The notes below the pieces were generated by a model. That model was not told the DNA's origin. It did not search any database and saw only the letters and a program-made list of their open reading frames with translations. The position numbers and the translations under genes were made by a program. Below are positions 1 through 7,841 of a stretch of DNA of 24,083 nucleotides, piece after piece. This stretch comes from an uncultured Collinsella sp. (GTDB lineage Bacteria > Actinomycetota > Coriobacteriia > Coriobacteriales > Coriobacteriaceae), in assembly GCA_902492825.1 (NCBI GenBank), contig CABUMZ010000011.1, forward strand, positions 1 through 24,083. Direction: 5' to 3'. Position 1 is the stretch's first letter, and every line of letters begins with the position of its first letter.

Positions 1-1
1 T

Positions 2-3000
2 CTGGGCGAGAAGCCCGAGAAGCGCGAGCACACCTTTACCTACACCGTGACTGAGTCCGGCGAGGTCGCTGGCGTGACCAACGACGCCAACGCCACGCGC
101 AAGGTTTCCTACACCGTGACCGATGACGGCAAGGGTAATTTGAGCGTATCCCACAAGCCAGACGGCGATGTGGCATTTACGTTCACCAATGCCTATAACG
201 TGAAGCCTGTCGAGGATCGGATTACCGCGACCAAGGTCCTGACCGGCCGCGACATGGCTGAGGGCGAGTTCTCCTTCGAGCTCGTCGAGGGCGAGGGCAA
301 GGACGTCAAGGTCGTTGCCACCGGCAAGAACGCCGCCGATGGCAAGATCACGATGAGCCCCATCGAGTACACCAAGGCCGGAACGCACGCCTATACGCTG
401 CGCGAGGTCAAGGGCGGAACCACCAGCAAGGGCATCACCTACAGTGACGCCAAGTACACCATCGAGACCACCATCACGGACAACGGCGACGGTACGCTCA
501 GCGCCACGCATGTTCTGAAGGACGTCAAGGTTGCCGAGTTCAAGAACTCCTACAACGTGACCCCCAAGAGCTCCAGCGTCACCGACCTGATCACCGCGGA
601 CAAGGTCCTGGACGGGCGCGACCTCAAGGCTGGCGATTTCCGTTTCGAGCTCGTCGAGGGCAATAACGTGGTCGCCACCGGTACCAACAATGCCGACGGC
701 AAGATCGTAATGGATCCCGTCACCTACACTGCGGCTGGCGAGCACACCTACATACTGCGCGAGACCAAGGCCGGCACCACCGAAAACGGCATTACTTACA
801 GCACCGCTGAGTACACTATTGTGACCACCGTCAAGGATAACAACGATGGCACCCTCAGCGTGGAGCACAAGCTGCAGAATGTTGACAAGGCGACCTTCGA
901 GAACGCCTACACCGTAACCCCCAAGAGCTTCAGTGTTACTGATCAGATCACGGCGACCAAGGTCCTGACCGGGCGCGATCTCAAGGAAGGCGAGTTCTCC
1001 TTCGAGCTCGTCGAGGGCAACGATGTTGTCGCCACCGGCAAGAATGACGACCGCGGCAAGATCAAGATGAGCCCCATCGAGTACACCGCTGCCGGCAAGC
1101 ATACCTACACGCTGTGCGAGGTCCCGGGCGACGCCAACAACGGCATCACCTACGACGGCAAGACCTACACCATTGAGACGACCATCACCGACAAGGGCGA
1201 CGGCACGCTCGAGGCGAAGCATGTCCTGAATGGAGCCGACGAGGCGAAGTTCAACAACAGCTACAAGCCGAATCCTGACGAGTTCAGCGTCACCGACCAG
1301 ATCACCGCGAATAAGGTCCTGACCGGACGCGAGCTTGCTGCCGGCGAGTTCTCCTTCGAGCTCGTCGAGGGCGACAAGGTCGTCGCCACCGGCACCAACG
1401 ACGCCAGCGGCAACATCACGATGGGCGCCGTGAAGTACGCCAAGCCCGGCAAGTACCCCTACACGCTGCGCGAGGTCAACGGCGGAACCACCAGCAAGGG
1501 CATCACGTACAGCGACGCCAAGTACACCATCGAGACCACCATTACCGACAACGGTGACGGTACCCTCAGCGCTACGCACGAGCTGAAGAGCGCCACGCCT
1601 GCGACCTTCGAGAACACTTACAGCGTGACCCCGACCGATGCAGACCTCGACTTTGACCTGAGCAAGGTCATCAGCGGCCGCGACTGGACGGATGGGGACG
1701 AGTTCAGCTTTACCATCACCGCCCCCGAAGACGCCCCACTGCCCGATCCCGCAACCGTAACCGTGAGCAAGAAGGACGCGAAGGACGGCATTGCCGCCAT
1801 CAAGTTCGGCGAGATTCACTACGCTGCCGCCGGAACCTATAAGTACGAGATTCGCGAGAACGCGGGCAGCACGGTCGGCATGACGTATGACGCGCATGTC
1901 GCAACCGCCGAAGTGACCGTGACCGAGAACGGCGATGGCAGCCTGACCGCCAACGTCACCAAGAAGGAAAACGGACGCTTTACCAACACGTACCGCACTG
2001 AGCTTAACTACACCGCTGCCGGCGGTCTGTGGCTCAGCAAGTATCTGGATGGCCGCCCCATGACCGAGGGTCAGTTCACCTTTACCGTGACACCTGCTGA
2101 CGACGCTTCGGCTCGCGCGCTCGGTCTGCTGCCCGGGGCTAATAGCTTCAAGTCCCCCGCAGCGGCAGAGGCAACGGTCGGACTGATCGACATTCTGGCT
2201 GGTCATGAGGTTATATTTACGCAGGCTGACGCCGGCAAGACCTTTACGTACACCGTGGCCGAGAAGAACGACGGCCAGCCCGGTTACACCTACGACGACG
2301 CCGTGCGTACGGTGACGATCGCCATCGCCGACGACACCGCCGGCACGCTCACTGCTACGACGACCGTTTCCGGCGGTCCCGAGGGCACGCATGAGACGGT
2401 CCACAAGAGTGGCGAGAACAAGGTCGAGAAGGCCCTGGTGCCGTTCCACAACAGTTACAGCGCTACGACCAACACGCCTGGCGGCACCGCCGCTCAGGTC
2501 GTTGCCACCAAGACTCTGACCGGCCGCCCGATGGCCGACGGCGAGTTCTGGTTCGGCATCGCCTATCAGGGTGAGCTTGTGGCATACGAAAACCTCAAGC
2601 CCAATATCGGCGGGCACGTGAGCTTTGATACGCTGCACTACGACACTAAGATGCTTGCTAATCTTGAGGCTGCTGGGCTTGCTTATCGTACCGATAAGGA
2701 CGGTAAGCTTGCCTGGACCATTAACTACACGGCCTACGAAGATTTATTCGGGCTGCCGAATGGCGTTTCCGCTACAACGTGGAGCTTTGGCTTTAAGGTT
2801 ATCGTCGTCGACAACGGTGACGGTACCCTGACGGCAACGGTCGACTACGGCGGCGTCGAGCCCTTGTTCGAGAACGTCTACGGCGCCGAAGCCGTCGATG
2901 CCGCGCTCACCGGCACTAAGAAGCTCCAAGCTGCCGAGGGCCTGACCCCGGCTGACATCACGGGCAAGTTCACCTTTACCGTGACCGCCGACGAGGCTGG

Positions 3001-4324
3001 TGCCCCGATGCCCGAGCGCACGACCACAGCCAACGACGCGGCTGGCAACGTGGACTTTGGCAAGATCCACTTTACGCTCGAGGACCTCAGCCGCGCTCTG
3101 GGCGTGACGGACGATGCGACCGATAAGGCCGAGGCAGACGAAGCTGACGAAGCCGAGGCCGACGAGGCAGAGGCCGACGAGGCAGAGGCTGAAGAGGCCG
3201 ACACCGATGCCAACGCCGACGAGCCCGAGCCCGCAGCCCCCACCGCTCCGCGCTCGCACACCTTTACTTACACGGTGACCGAGTCCGGTAGTGCCCCTGG
3301 CGTGACCAATGACACCAACGCCACGCGCAAGGTTTCCTACACCGTGTCTGACGACGGTGCCGGGCATCTGAGCGTCAAGCGCGAAGGCGACGACGGTGCT
3401 GCCTTCACATTTACCAACACCTACGGCGTGGCACCTACCGATTCGTCCGTGACCGATCAGGTCAAGACAGTCAAGCGCCTGACTGGACGCGACCTTGCAG
3501 CAGGCGAGTTCACGTTTGAGCTGCTCGAGGACGACGTGGTTGTCGCTAACGGCACCAACGACGCTAACGGCACCGTGACGCTGAGCCCGATTCGCTACGA
3601 GGCACCCGGCACGCACACGTACACGCTGCGCGAGGCTTGCCCCAACGCGCTCGGCCTGTACAAGGGCGTCACCTATGACGGCACGACCTACACCGTCGTG
3701 ACCACCGTCTCCGACAACGGCGACGGCACGCTGACCGCGACGCACAAGCTCGAGGGAACCACCGAGTCGGCTGGCTTTACCAACAAGTATCACGCCATGC
3801 CTACGCAGGTTTCCATCGGCGCTATCAAGGTGCTCGAGGGACGCGAACTCAAGAAGGACGAGTTTAGCTTTAAGCTCGTTGGCGAGGACATCGAGTCTAC
3901 GGTTACCAACGATGCCGACGGCAAGATCAACTTTGACAAGTTTGAGTACGACGAGCCCGGTACGCACGCCTACACCATCAGCGAGGTCAAGGGCGACGAG
4001 GTCGGTATGACCTACGACAAGTCCGTCTTTACCGTGACCGTCAACGTGGTCGATGACGGCGAGGGCAACCTCAAGGCGAACGTCGCCTTTACCAAGGGCG
4101 ACAAGAGCGTCGAGGGTATCGTGTTCAACAACACGTACAAGAAGCCCGAGACGCCCGTGCCGACGCCCGATCCCGGCACGCCTAAGACCGTGACGAACAT
4201 CGTCAAGACGGTCAAGGGTTTCCTGCCCACCACAGGCGACCAGCAGGCTGCCGCTCTACTTATGGCATTTGTCATCGCCATGGCCGGCGTCGGAGCCCTG
4301 GTCTGGGGTATCCGTAAGCGCTAG
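2..4324 (+). CDS. Multi-repeat pilin/adhesin-like LPXTG surface protein (5' end missing)
   Basis: The frame is open from base 2, so the gene begins before the window; about 1440 residues are visible. The protein is a string of about ten domains, each opening with a lysine motif such as ITATKVLTGR, then a glutamate box such as HTYTLREV, and closing with an FENAY/FTNTY asparagine motif. In Spy0128/FctA-type pilin domains these Lys, Asn and Glu residues form and catalyse an internal isopeptide bond. The C-terminus has LPTTG (4223-4237), a hydrophobic segment and GIRKR, a classic sortase signal, so the protein should be covalently attached to the wall. Odd points: domain 3 has TLCE where others have TLRE; the domain near 2482-2880 lacks a clear glutamate box; an acidic linker interrupts the domain near 2900-3420. 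Adhesion or pilus-shaft function is inferred from the family. No signal peptide can be assessed. Confidence 0.9.
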   Translation: MGEKPEKREHTFTYTVTESGEVAGVTNDANATRKVSYTVTDDGKGNLSVSHKPDGDVAFTFTNAYNVKPVEDRITATKVLTGRDMAEGEFSFELVEGEGKDVKVVATGKNAADGKITMSPIEYTKAGTHAYTLREVKGGTTSKGITYSDAKYTIETTITDNGDGTLSATHVLKDVKVAEFKNSYNVTPKSSSVTDLITADKVLDGRDLKAGDFRFELVEGNNVVATGTNNADGKIVMDPVTYTAAGEHTYILRETKAGTTENGITYSTAEYTIVTTVKDNNDGTLSVEHKLQNVDKATFENAYTVTPKSFSVTDQITATKVLTGRDLKEGEFSFELVEGNDVVATGKNDDRGKIKMSPIEYTAAGKHTYTLCEVPGDANNGITYDGKTYTIETTITDKGDGTLEAKHVLNGADEAKFNNSYKPNPDEFSVTDQITANKVLTGRELAAGEFSFELVEGDKVVATGTNDASGNITMGAVKYAKPGKYPYTLREVNGGTTSKGITYSDAKYTIETTITDNGDGTLSATHELKSATPATFENTYSVTPTDADLDFDLSKVISGRDWTDGDEFSFTITAPEDAPLPDPATVTVSKKDAKDGIAAIKFGEIHYAAAGTYKYEIRENAGSTVGMTYDAHVATAEVTVTENGDGSLTANVTKKENGRFTNTYRTELNYTAAGGLWLSKYLDGRPMTEGQFTFTVTPADDASARALGLLPGANSFKSPAAAEATVGLIDILAGHEVIFTQADAGKTFTYTVAEKNDGQPGYTYDDAVRTVTIAIADDTAGTLTATTTVSGGPEGTHETVHKSGENKVEKALVPFHNSYSATTNTPGGTAAQVVATKTLTGRPMADGEFWFGIAYQGELVAYENLKPNIGGHVSFDTLHYDTKMLANLEAAGLAYRTDKDGKLAWTINYTAYEDLFGLPNGVSATTWSFGFKVIVVDNGDGTLTATVDYGGVEPLFENVYGAEAVDAALTGTKKLQAAEGLTPADITGKFTFTVTADEAGAPMPERTTTANDAAGNVDFGKIHFTLEDLSRALGVTDDATDKAEADEADEAEADEAEADEAEAEEADTDANADEPEPAAPTAPRSHTFTYTVTESGSAPGVTNDTNATRKVSYTVSDDGAGHLSVKREGDDGAAFTFTNTYGVAPTDSSVTDQVKTVKRLTGRDLAAGEFTFELLEDDVVVANGTNDANGTVTLSPIRYEAPGTHTYTLREACPNALGLYKGVTYDGTTYTVVTTVSDNGDGTLTATHKLEGTTESAGFTNKYHAMPTQVSIGAIKVLEGRELKKDEFSFKLVGEDIESTVTNDADGKINFDKFEYDEPGTHAYTISEVKGDEVGMTYDKSVFTVTVNVVDDGEGNLKANVAFTKGDKSVEGIVFNNTYKKPETPVPTPDPGTPKTVTNIVKTVKGFLPTTGDQQAAALLMAFVIAMAGVGALVWGIRKR
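205..4140 (+). repeat. Array of about ten Spy0128-like domain repeats
   Basis: Lysine motifs open repeats near bases 210, 577, 937, 1290, 1633, 2008, 2482, 2896, 3436 and 3793; a partial domain precedes base 200. Repeats 1-4 and 9 are close to each other, while 5-8 are diverged. Bases 397-512 and 1465-1580 are almost the same (39 of 41 encoded residues identical), and the partial first domain (about 25-130) closely matches about 3250-3370, which points to past duplication or gene conversion inside the gene. Confidence 0.8.
3109..3243 (+). repeat. Acidic Glu/Ala/Asp-rich linker with a 15-bp tandem repeat
   Basis: The surface protein carries a low-complexity EADEAEADEA-type stretch, ending in a Pro-rich spacer, inserted just before the glutamate box of a pilin domain. 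At DNA level a 15-bp unit is perfectly duplicated in tandem (3155-3169 and 3170-3184) with degenerate copies on both sides, so length change by slippage is plausible. The role as a flexible spacer is inferred. Confidence 0.75.
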
Positions 4325-4336
4325 GCACGCTGGCGG

Positions 4337-4362
4337 CGCCCGGGGCCAAAAGGCCCCGGGCG
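4337..4362 (+). terminator. GC-rich hairpin just after the surface-protein stop
   Basis: An 11-bp perfect stem (4337-4347 with 4352-4362) with an AAAA loop starts 12 bases after the stop codon. It has no T-tract, so it may act together with the better terminator downstream, or stabilise the 3' end of the mRNA. Confidence 0.5.
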
Positions 4363-4402
4363 GCTAGCGGGGAGCCAAAACACAGCCCCCACCCCACCCC
4401 TG

Positions 4403-4441
4403 GCCGCCACGGTATCTCCCTCCTCCGTGGCGGCACTTTTG
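4403..4441 (+). terminator. Rho-independent terminator of the surface-protein gene
   Basis: A 10-bp perfect stem (4403-4412 with 4425-4434) with a 12-nt loop is followed by ACTTTTGTGT. This is the likely end of the surface-protein transcript. Confidence 0.75.
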
Positions 4442-4461
4442 TGTGCCGGGGGAGGAGGGTG

Positions 4462-4623
4462 CGCCACGAAATCGGCCCATCTACTACGTTTGGCCCCTTA
4501 CCCCCAACCATGCCGAAAAACGCGAAAACAAAACCGCAGGTAGAACGCCTGCGGTTTTGCTCAAAACGAAGGCATGGTCAGGGGTACCGAGTCAAACGTA
4601 GTAGATGGGCCGATTTCGTGGCG
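4462..4623. repeat. Palindromic intergenic element 1 (31-bp perfect inverted termini)
   Basis: Bases 4462-4492 and 4593-4623 are perfect inverted repeats of 31 bp. Nested inside are an 8-bp pair (4507-4514 with 4571-4578) and a central 12-bp hairpin (4529-4540 with 4548-4559) flanked by A and T runs. The element is about 162 bp and has no coding capacity. Its shape fits a miniature inverted-repeat element or a REP-type repeat; the source of mobility, if any, is not in this window. Confidence 0.8.
4529..4559. terminator. Central hairpin of element 1, terminator-like on both strands
   Basis: A perfect 12-bp stem with a 7-nt loop; the stem ends in AAAA on one side and TTTT on the other, so it could stop transcription coming from either direction. 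It sits between the surface-protein gene and the response-regulator gene, which point toward each other. Confidence 0.6.
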
Positions 4624-4719
4624 GGCACCGTCAAATGATCCCCCGGGGACTGAGGGAAACGGGTCATCTTGGTTTCACGAGGCTTGCGGAGGCGCTCGTA
4701 CAGGGCCGTCCGAAAAAAC

Positions 4720-4860
4720 TATGCCGGTTTACGGGGCTGAATCACGAGTCCCCAACCATGCCGATATTCGTGAAAATAAAACCGCAGGTAGACGAGCCGT
4801 CATCTTGCAGAAAACGCAAGTATGGATGGGGCCCTGAGTTTAGCCCCGTAATCCGGCATG
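4720..4860. repeat. Palindromic intergenic element 2, diverged relative of element 1
   Basis: Ends 4720-4738 and 4842-4860 are inverted repeats with 17 of 19 positions paired. Inside, bases 4750-4792 match bases 4502-4544 of element 1 at 38 of 43 positions without gaps. The central hairpin of element 1 is disrupted here. The rest of the 4325-4926 gap shows only a 7-bp inverted repeat (4867-4873 with 4889-4895), which could help end the minus-strand regulator transcript. Confidence 0.7.
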
Positions 4861-4926
4861 GTTTTGAAATGGCATTAAATCGATAACAGCCATTTTGCTA
4901 TGCCGGGGCGGTCGGTCGTTGGGTAA

Positions 4927-5553
4927 TTACCCTCGCAAGTACGCAATGGCGATCTGCGTGCGGTTGCGCAGGCCCATTTTGGCAAGGATCGAGCTGATGT
5001 GGTTGCGTACGGTGCCTTCGCCCATGTAGGCGGTGGCGGCAATTTCCTTGTTGTCGAGGCCGCGGGCGATGAGCTCGGCGACTTCGAACTCGCGGTCGGT
5101 CAGGCTGACAAAGGCCGCGGGCCGGCGGGCCGTGCCGGCCTCGACGCCCGCCCCATCAAAGTTGATATCCTCGATCGCCTTGCCCTCGAGCACGCGTTTG
5201 CCGCTCATGACCTGCGCCAACGCTGGCGGAATGGCGGCGACATCGGTTTTGATCAGATAGCCGCGGGCACCCAGCTTGAGCGCCGACACAATGTACTCGT
5301 CATCCGAGAATGTCGTCAGAAACACCACGCGCGCCGCAGGGTCGCGCCCGAGGATCTCGCGTGCCGCCGATAGGCCGTCGCGTCCCGGCATCTGGATGTC
5401 GAGCAGTGCGATATCGGGTGCGTGCTCGGCGTAGAGCGCCACCGCATCGTTGCCGTTGGCGCCGGTGCCCACCACCTCGATCTGCGGCTGGGCGCCCAGG
5501 ATAATCTTGAGCGAATCGACCACCAAGCGGTCGTCGTCGACAATAAGCCTCAT
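4927..5553 (-). CDS. NarL/LuxR-family response regulator
   Basis: A 208-residue cytoplasmic regulator. The receiver domain (about 1-118) has the acidic cluster DDD near the N-terminus, the phospho-acceptor D52 in LLDIQMPG and the conserved lysine in LIKTD. The C-terminal part (about 145-208) is a LuxR-type helix-turn-helix with SLTDREFEVAELIARGLDNKEIA and the recognition helix around GTVRNHISSILAKMG. The ATG overlaps the kinase stop as ATGA and follows an AAGGAG site, so the two are translationally coupled. It most likely receives phosphate from the adjacent kinase and controls the divergent ABC exporter; that target is inferred from position and from the inverted repeat at 6772-6798. Confidence 0.93.
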   Translation of the reverse strand: MRLIVDDDRLVVDSLKIILGAQPQIEVVGTGANGNDAVALYAEHAPDIALLDIQMPGRDGLSAAREILGRDPAARVVFLTTFSDDEYIVSALKLGARGYLIKTDVAAIPPALAQVMSGKRVLEGKAIEDINFDGAGVEAGTARRPAAFVSLTDREFEVAELIARGLDNKEIAATAYMGEGTVRNHISSILAKMGLRNRTQIAIAYLRG

Positions 5554-6695
5554 CGGCCCTCATCTCCTTGCGGTTTGGGAACGGTGGCAAACACGCGCCA
5601 GCCGCCGGCGCCGGCACGCGGACCGGCGGTGAAGGTGCCGTCAAGCGCCTCGACGCGCTCGCGCATGGAGGCGAGCCCCATGCCTTCTGCGACGTTGCTG
5701 CTGCTCGCCGGGGTCGCGTCCACGCCATCATCGGTAACGATGAGCTGGTAAAACGACGGATGCTCCATGCATCGTACGGTGACGGTCTGGGCGCAAGCGT
5801 GGCGCATGGCGTTGGAAAGCGCCTCGCGCAGCACCGCCGCAAAGCAGTTGGCGACGTTGGCGGGTGCATGCTCGGCCAAAACTTCAAGCTCAATCTGCGG
5901 GCCGCCGTCCGAGCGCGCGCCTTCAACAATGCGTTCGAGCTGCACGGAAAGGTCGACGGCGTTGTCGTTGAGCGCGTGGACGCTGGTGCGTACGAGCTGG
6001 AGCGCCTCGTCAACCGTGCGTTTGACGTCGGCAAAGTCGGCGGCAATCCTGGGCTCGTTGGCGTGGACCACGCGCAGGGCCTCGGTCTGCAACGAAGCAC
6101 GCGTGAGCTGGTGGCCGACGTTGTCGTGAATTTCGCGCGCGATGCGGGCGCGCTCGGCCAGGGTCGCAAGTTCGACCTCATAGTCCTGGCGATCGGCGAG
6201 GTCGCGGTTGCGCGCTTCGAGCGCGAGGGCTCGTTCCTGCAGTTCGTCGCGGGTACGGCGCATGCGCTGCTGCTCGCGCTCTAACTGGGCGGTGCGTAGC
6301 GATAGCAAGGTGGCGGCAACCGAAAGGATGGCGGTCAGCAGGAGCGTTCGGGCGGTAAGCGCGTCGGTGCGAAGGTCCGCGACGAGCGCAAAGGCAAAGA
6401 CGGAGCCAATGCTCAGCGCGACCCAGGCGTGCTCACGGCGCACGCGCCGCGCGATGTCATAGAGGGCGAGAGGCGCAAACGGCACAAACGGCGGCACGAA
6501 GACAGCCGCGATGACGTAAGTGTAGCTCGCGGCCTCGCTCGCACGGCGGGCGCGGTTTCCCTGTGCGACCTCGGCCAGCGAGGTGGCAATAACGCCAAGG
6601 CAAAACGCCGCGACCAGGCGAGCGTCCACAGCAAGACCCATGGCGGCCGCAATACAGCACGCCAGCACGATCGATTTGTCGAAAAGCCTGTTCAT
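5550..6695 (-). CDS. Membrane sensor histidine kinase, HisKA_3 (DesK/LiaS/NarX) class
   Basis: 381 residues from the ATG at 6695. The N-terminal third has about four to five hydrophobic segments with short loops and no large outer domain, so it probably senses within or near the membrane. A coiled-coil-like stretch (LEREQQRMRRTRDELQE) leads to the H-box REIHDNVGH with the phospho-accepting H190. The ATPase domain shows the N-box REALSNAMRHA, a G1-like TDDGVDA and GMGLASMRERV. The open frame runs on to a TTG at 6818, but the 41 extra residues are Arg-rich and precede the first membrane segment, so the internal ATG is preferred. No Shine-Dalgarno site is seen before it; TACAAT lies 6 bases upstream. 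Forms an operon with the regulator. Confidence 0.9.
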   Translation of the reverse strand: MNRLFDKSIVLACCIAAAMGLAVDARLVAAFCLGVIATSLAEVAQGNRARRASEAASYTYVIAAVFVPPFVPFAPLALYDIARRVRREHAWVALSIGSVFAFALVADLRTDALTARTLLLTAILSVAATLLSLRTAQLEREQQRMRRTRDELQERALALEARNRDLADRQDYEVELATLAERARIAREIHDNVGHQLTRASLQTEALRVVHANEPRIAADFADVKRTVDEALQLVRTSVHALNDNAVDLSVQLERIVEGARSDGGPQIELEVLAEHAPANVANCFAAVLREALSNAMRHACAQTVTVRCMEHPSFYQLIVTDDGVDATPASSSNVAEGMGLASMRERVEALDGTFTAGPRAGAGGWRVFATVPKPQGDEGR

Positions 6696-6701
6696 ACGGG
6701 T

Positions 6702-6707
6702 ATTGTA
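6702..6707 (-). promoter_or_regulatory. Possible -10 box of the kinase/regulator operon
   Basis: On the minus strand TACAAT lies 6 bases before the chosen ATG of the kinase. If used, transcription would start at or next to the ATG, giving a leaderless message, which would fit the missing ribosome binding site. No good -35 is visible. Confidence 0.35.
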
Positions 6708-6771
6708 CGCGAAGCTGCGTGTGGTGGAGGGGCCGCCTGCGCAACCGTGACATTCCTCCCGCGCGGCAAAG

Positions 6772-6798
6772 CGGTCGCGTCGGCGGGCAACGCGACCG
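6772..6798. promoter_or_regulatory. Inverted repeat between divergent operons, candidate regulator-binding site
   Basis: Perfect 9-bp half sites CGGTCGCGT (6772-6780) and ACGCGACCG (6790-6798) separated by 9 bases, in the 198-bp gap between the kinase and the ABC ATPase genes. LuxR-type regulators bind inverted repeats as dimers, and the site is placed to control both directions. Binding is inferred. Confidence 0.5.
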
Positions 6799-6893
6799 AG
6801 CCTCCGCACTCGTGACAAAGCTCACTGGTGCGCGCCGGCCGCTCCTGCGATGATGCAATCGTACCGGGCCGCAATCAACAGAAGGGCCGCCTC

Positions 6894-7832
6894 ATGACAG
6901 ACATCGTCCACGTCGAAAACCTCGTCAAGCGCTACGACGATCTTATTGCGCTCGACCACTTTAATCTGAGCATCGCCCCCGGCGAGATCTTTGGCCTGCT
7001 GGGCCCCAACGGCTCGGGCAAGACCACGTCCATCAACTGCATTCTGCAGCTGCTCGCCTACGACAAAGGCACCATCGAGCTGTTCGGTGAACCCATGACG
7101 CCCACGCGCTACGACCTCAAGCGCCGCATCGGCGTGGTCCCACAGCAAGTTGCGGTGTTCGACGAGCTCACGGTGCGTGAGAACATCGACTATTTTTGCA
7201 GCCTCTACGCCAGCGGCCGCAAGCGCCGTCGCGCGCTGGTCGACGAGGCGATTGACTTTGTCGGCCTGGGCGACTTTGCTAAGTTCCGCCCCGGTAAGCT
7301 CTCGGGCGGCCTGGCGCGCCGGCTCAACATCGCCTGCGGCATCGCGCACAAGCCCGAGCTCATCTTCTTTGACGAGCCCACGGTGGCGGTCGACCCGCAG
7401 AGCCGCAATGTCATCCTGGAGGGCATCTGCCGCCTGCGCGACGAGGGCGCCACGGTGGTGTATACCAGCCATTACATGGAGGAAGTCGAGCAAATCTGCA
7501 GCCGCATTATGATCATGGACGGCGGCCGCGTGCTGGCGCAGGGCACCAACGACGAGCTCAAGCGCATGATTCAGATGGGCGAGCGCGTGACTGTCGAGGT
7601 CGGCGCCGTCGAGCCAGCCACGGTCGAGCGGCTGCGCGCCCTCGAGCACGTGCTCAGCGTCGAGCTGTCCGGCGGCGAGCTCGTCTGCACCTGCGAGGCG
7701 AGCCCGCACAACCTGGTCGACATCCTCGACACGCTGCGCGCTGCCGACGTGGCGCTCGGCCGCGTGTGGAGCGAGCCGCCGACCCTCAACGACGTGTTCC
7801 TCGAGATCACCGGCCGCGAGCTGCGCGACTAG
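6894..7832 (+). CDS. ABC-2 type exporter, ATP-binding protein
   Basis: 312 residues from the ATG at 6894; 22 codons of upstream open frame lack a start signal or family resemblance. It energises export through the two permeases that follow. Visible motifs: Walker A GPNGSGKTT (about 37-45), Q-loop VPQQ, signature LSGGLARRL, Walker B LIFFDEPT, D-loop VDPQSR and the switch histidine in YTSHYMEEVE. The signature has Leu where Gln is usual (LSGGQ), seen in some drug-exporter ATPases. Residues after about 220 form the C-terminal extension common in DrrA/CcmA-like proteins. It is divergent from the two-component system and 9 bases before the first permease. Such modules often export antibiotics, peptides or lipids; the substrate cannot be read from the sequence. 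Confidence 0.92.
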   Translation: MTDIVHVENLVKRYDDLIALDHFNLSIAPGEIFGLLGPNGSGKTTSINCILQLLAYDKGTIELFGEPMTPTRYDLKRRIGVVPQQVAVFDELTVRENIDYFCSLYASGRKRRRALVDEAIDFVGLGDFAKFRPGKLSGGLARRLNIACGIAHKPELIFFDEPTVAVDPQSRNVILEGICRLRDEGATVVYTSHYMEEVEQICSRIMIMDGGRVLAQGTNDELKRMIQMGERVTVEVGAVEPATVERLRALEHVLSVELSGGELVCTCEASPHNLVDILDTLRAADVALGRVWSEPPTLNDVFLEITGRELRD

Positions 7833-7841
7833 GGGGCAGTC

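Noticed and set aside
2744..3967. A 407-codon minus-strand frame opposite the surface protein
   Set aside because: Its valine/glycine repeats simply mirror the repeated plus-strand domains.
205..4140. CRISPR-like periodic repeats
   Set aside because: The period of about 350 bases is in frame and reflects protein domains, with no short identical repeat/spacer pattern.
6696..6818. N-terminal extension of the histidine kinase to a TTG at 6818
   Set aside because: The 41 added residues are Arg-rich, unlike a sensor N-terminus, and cover the likely promoter region and the inverted repeat.
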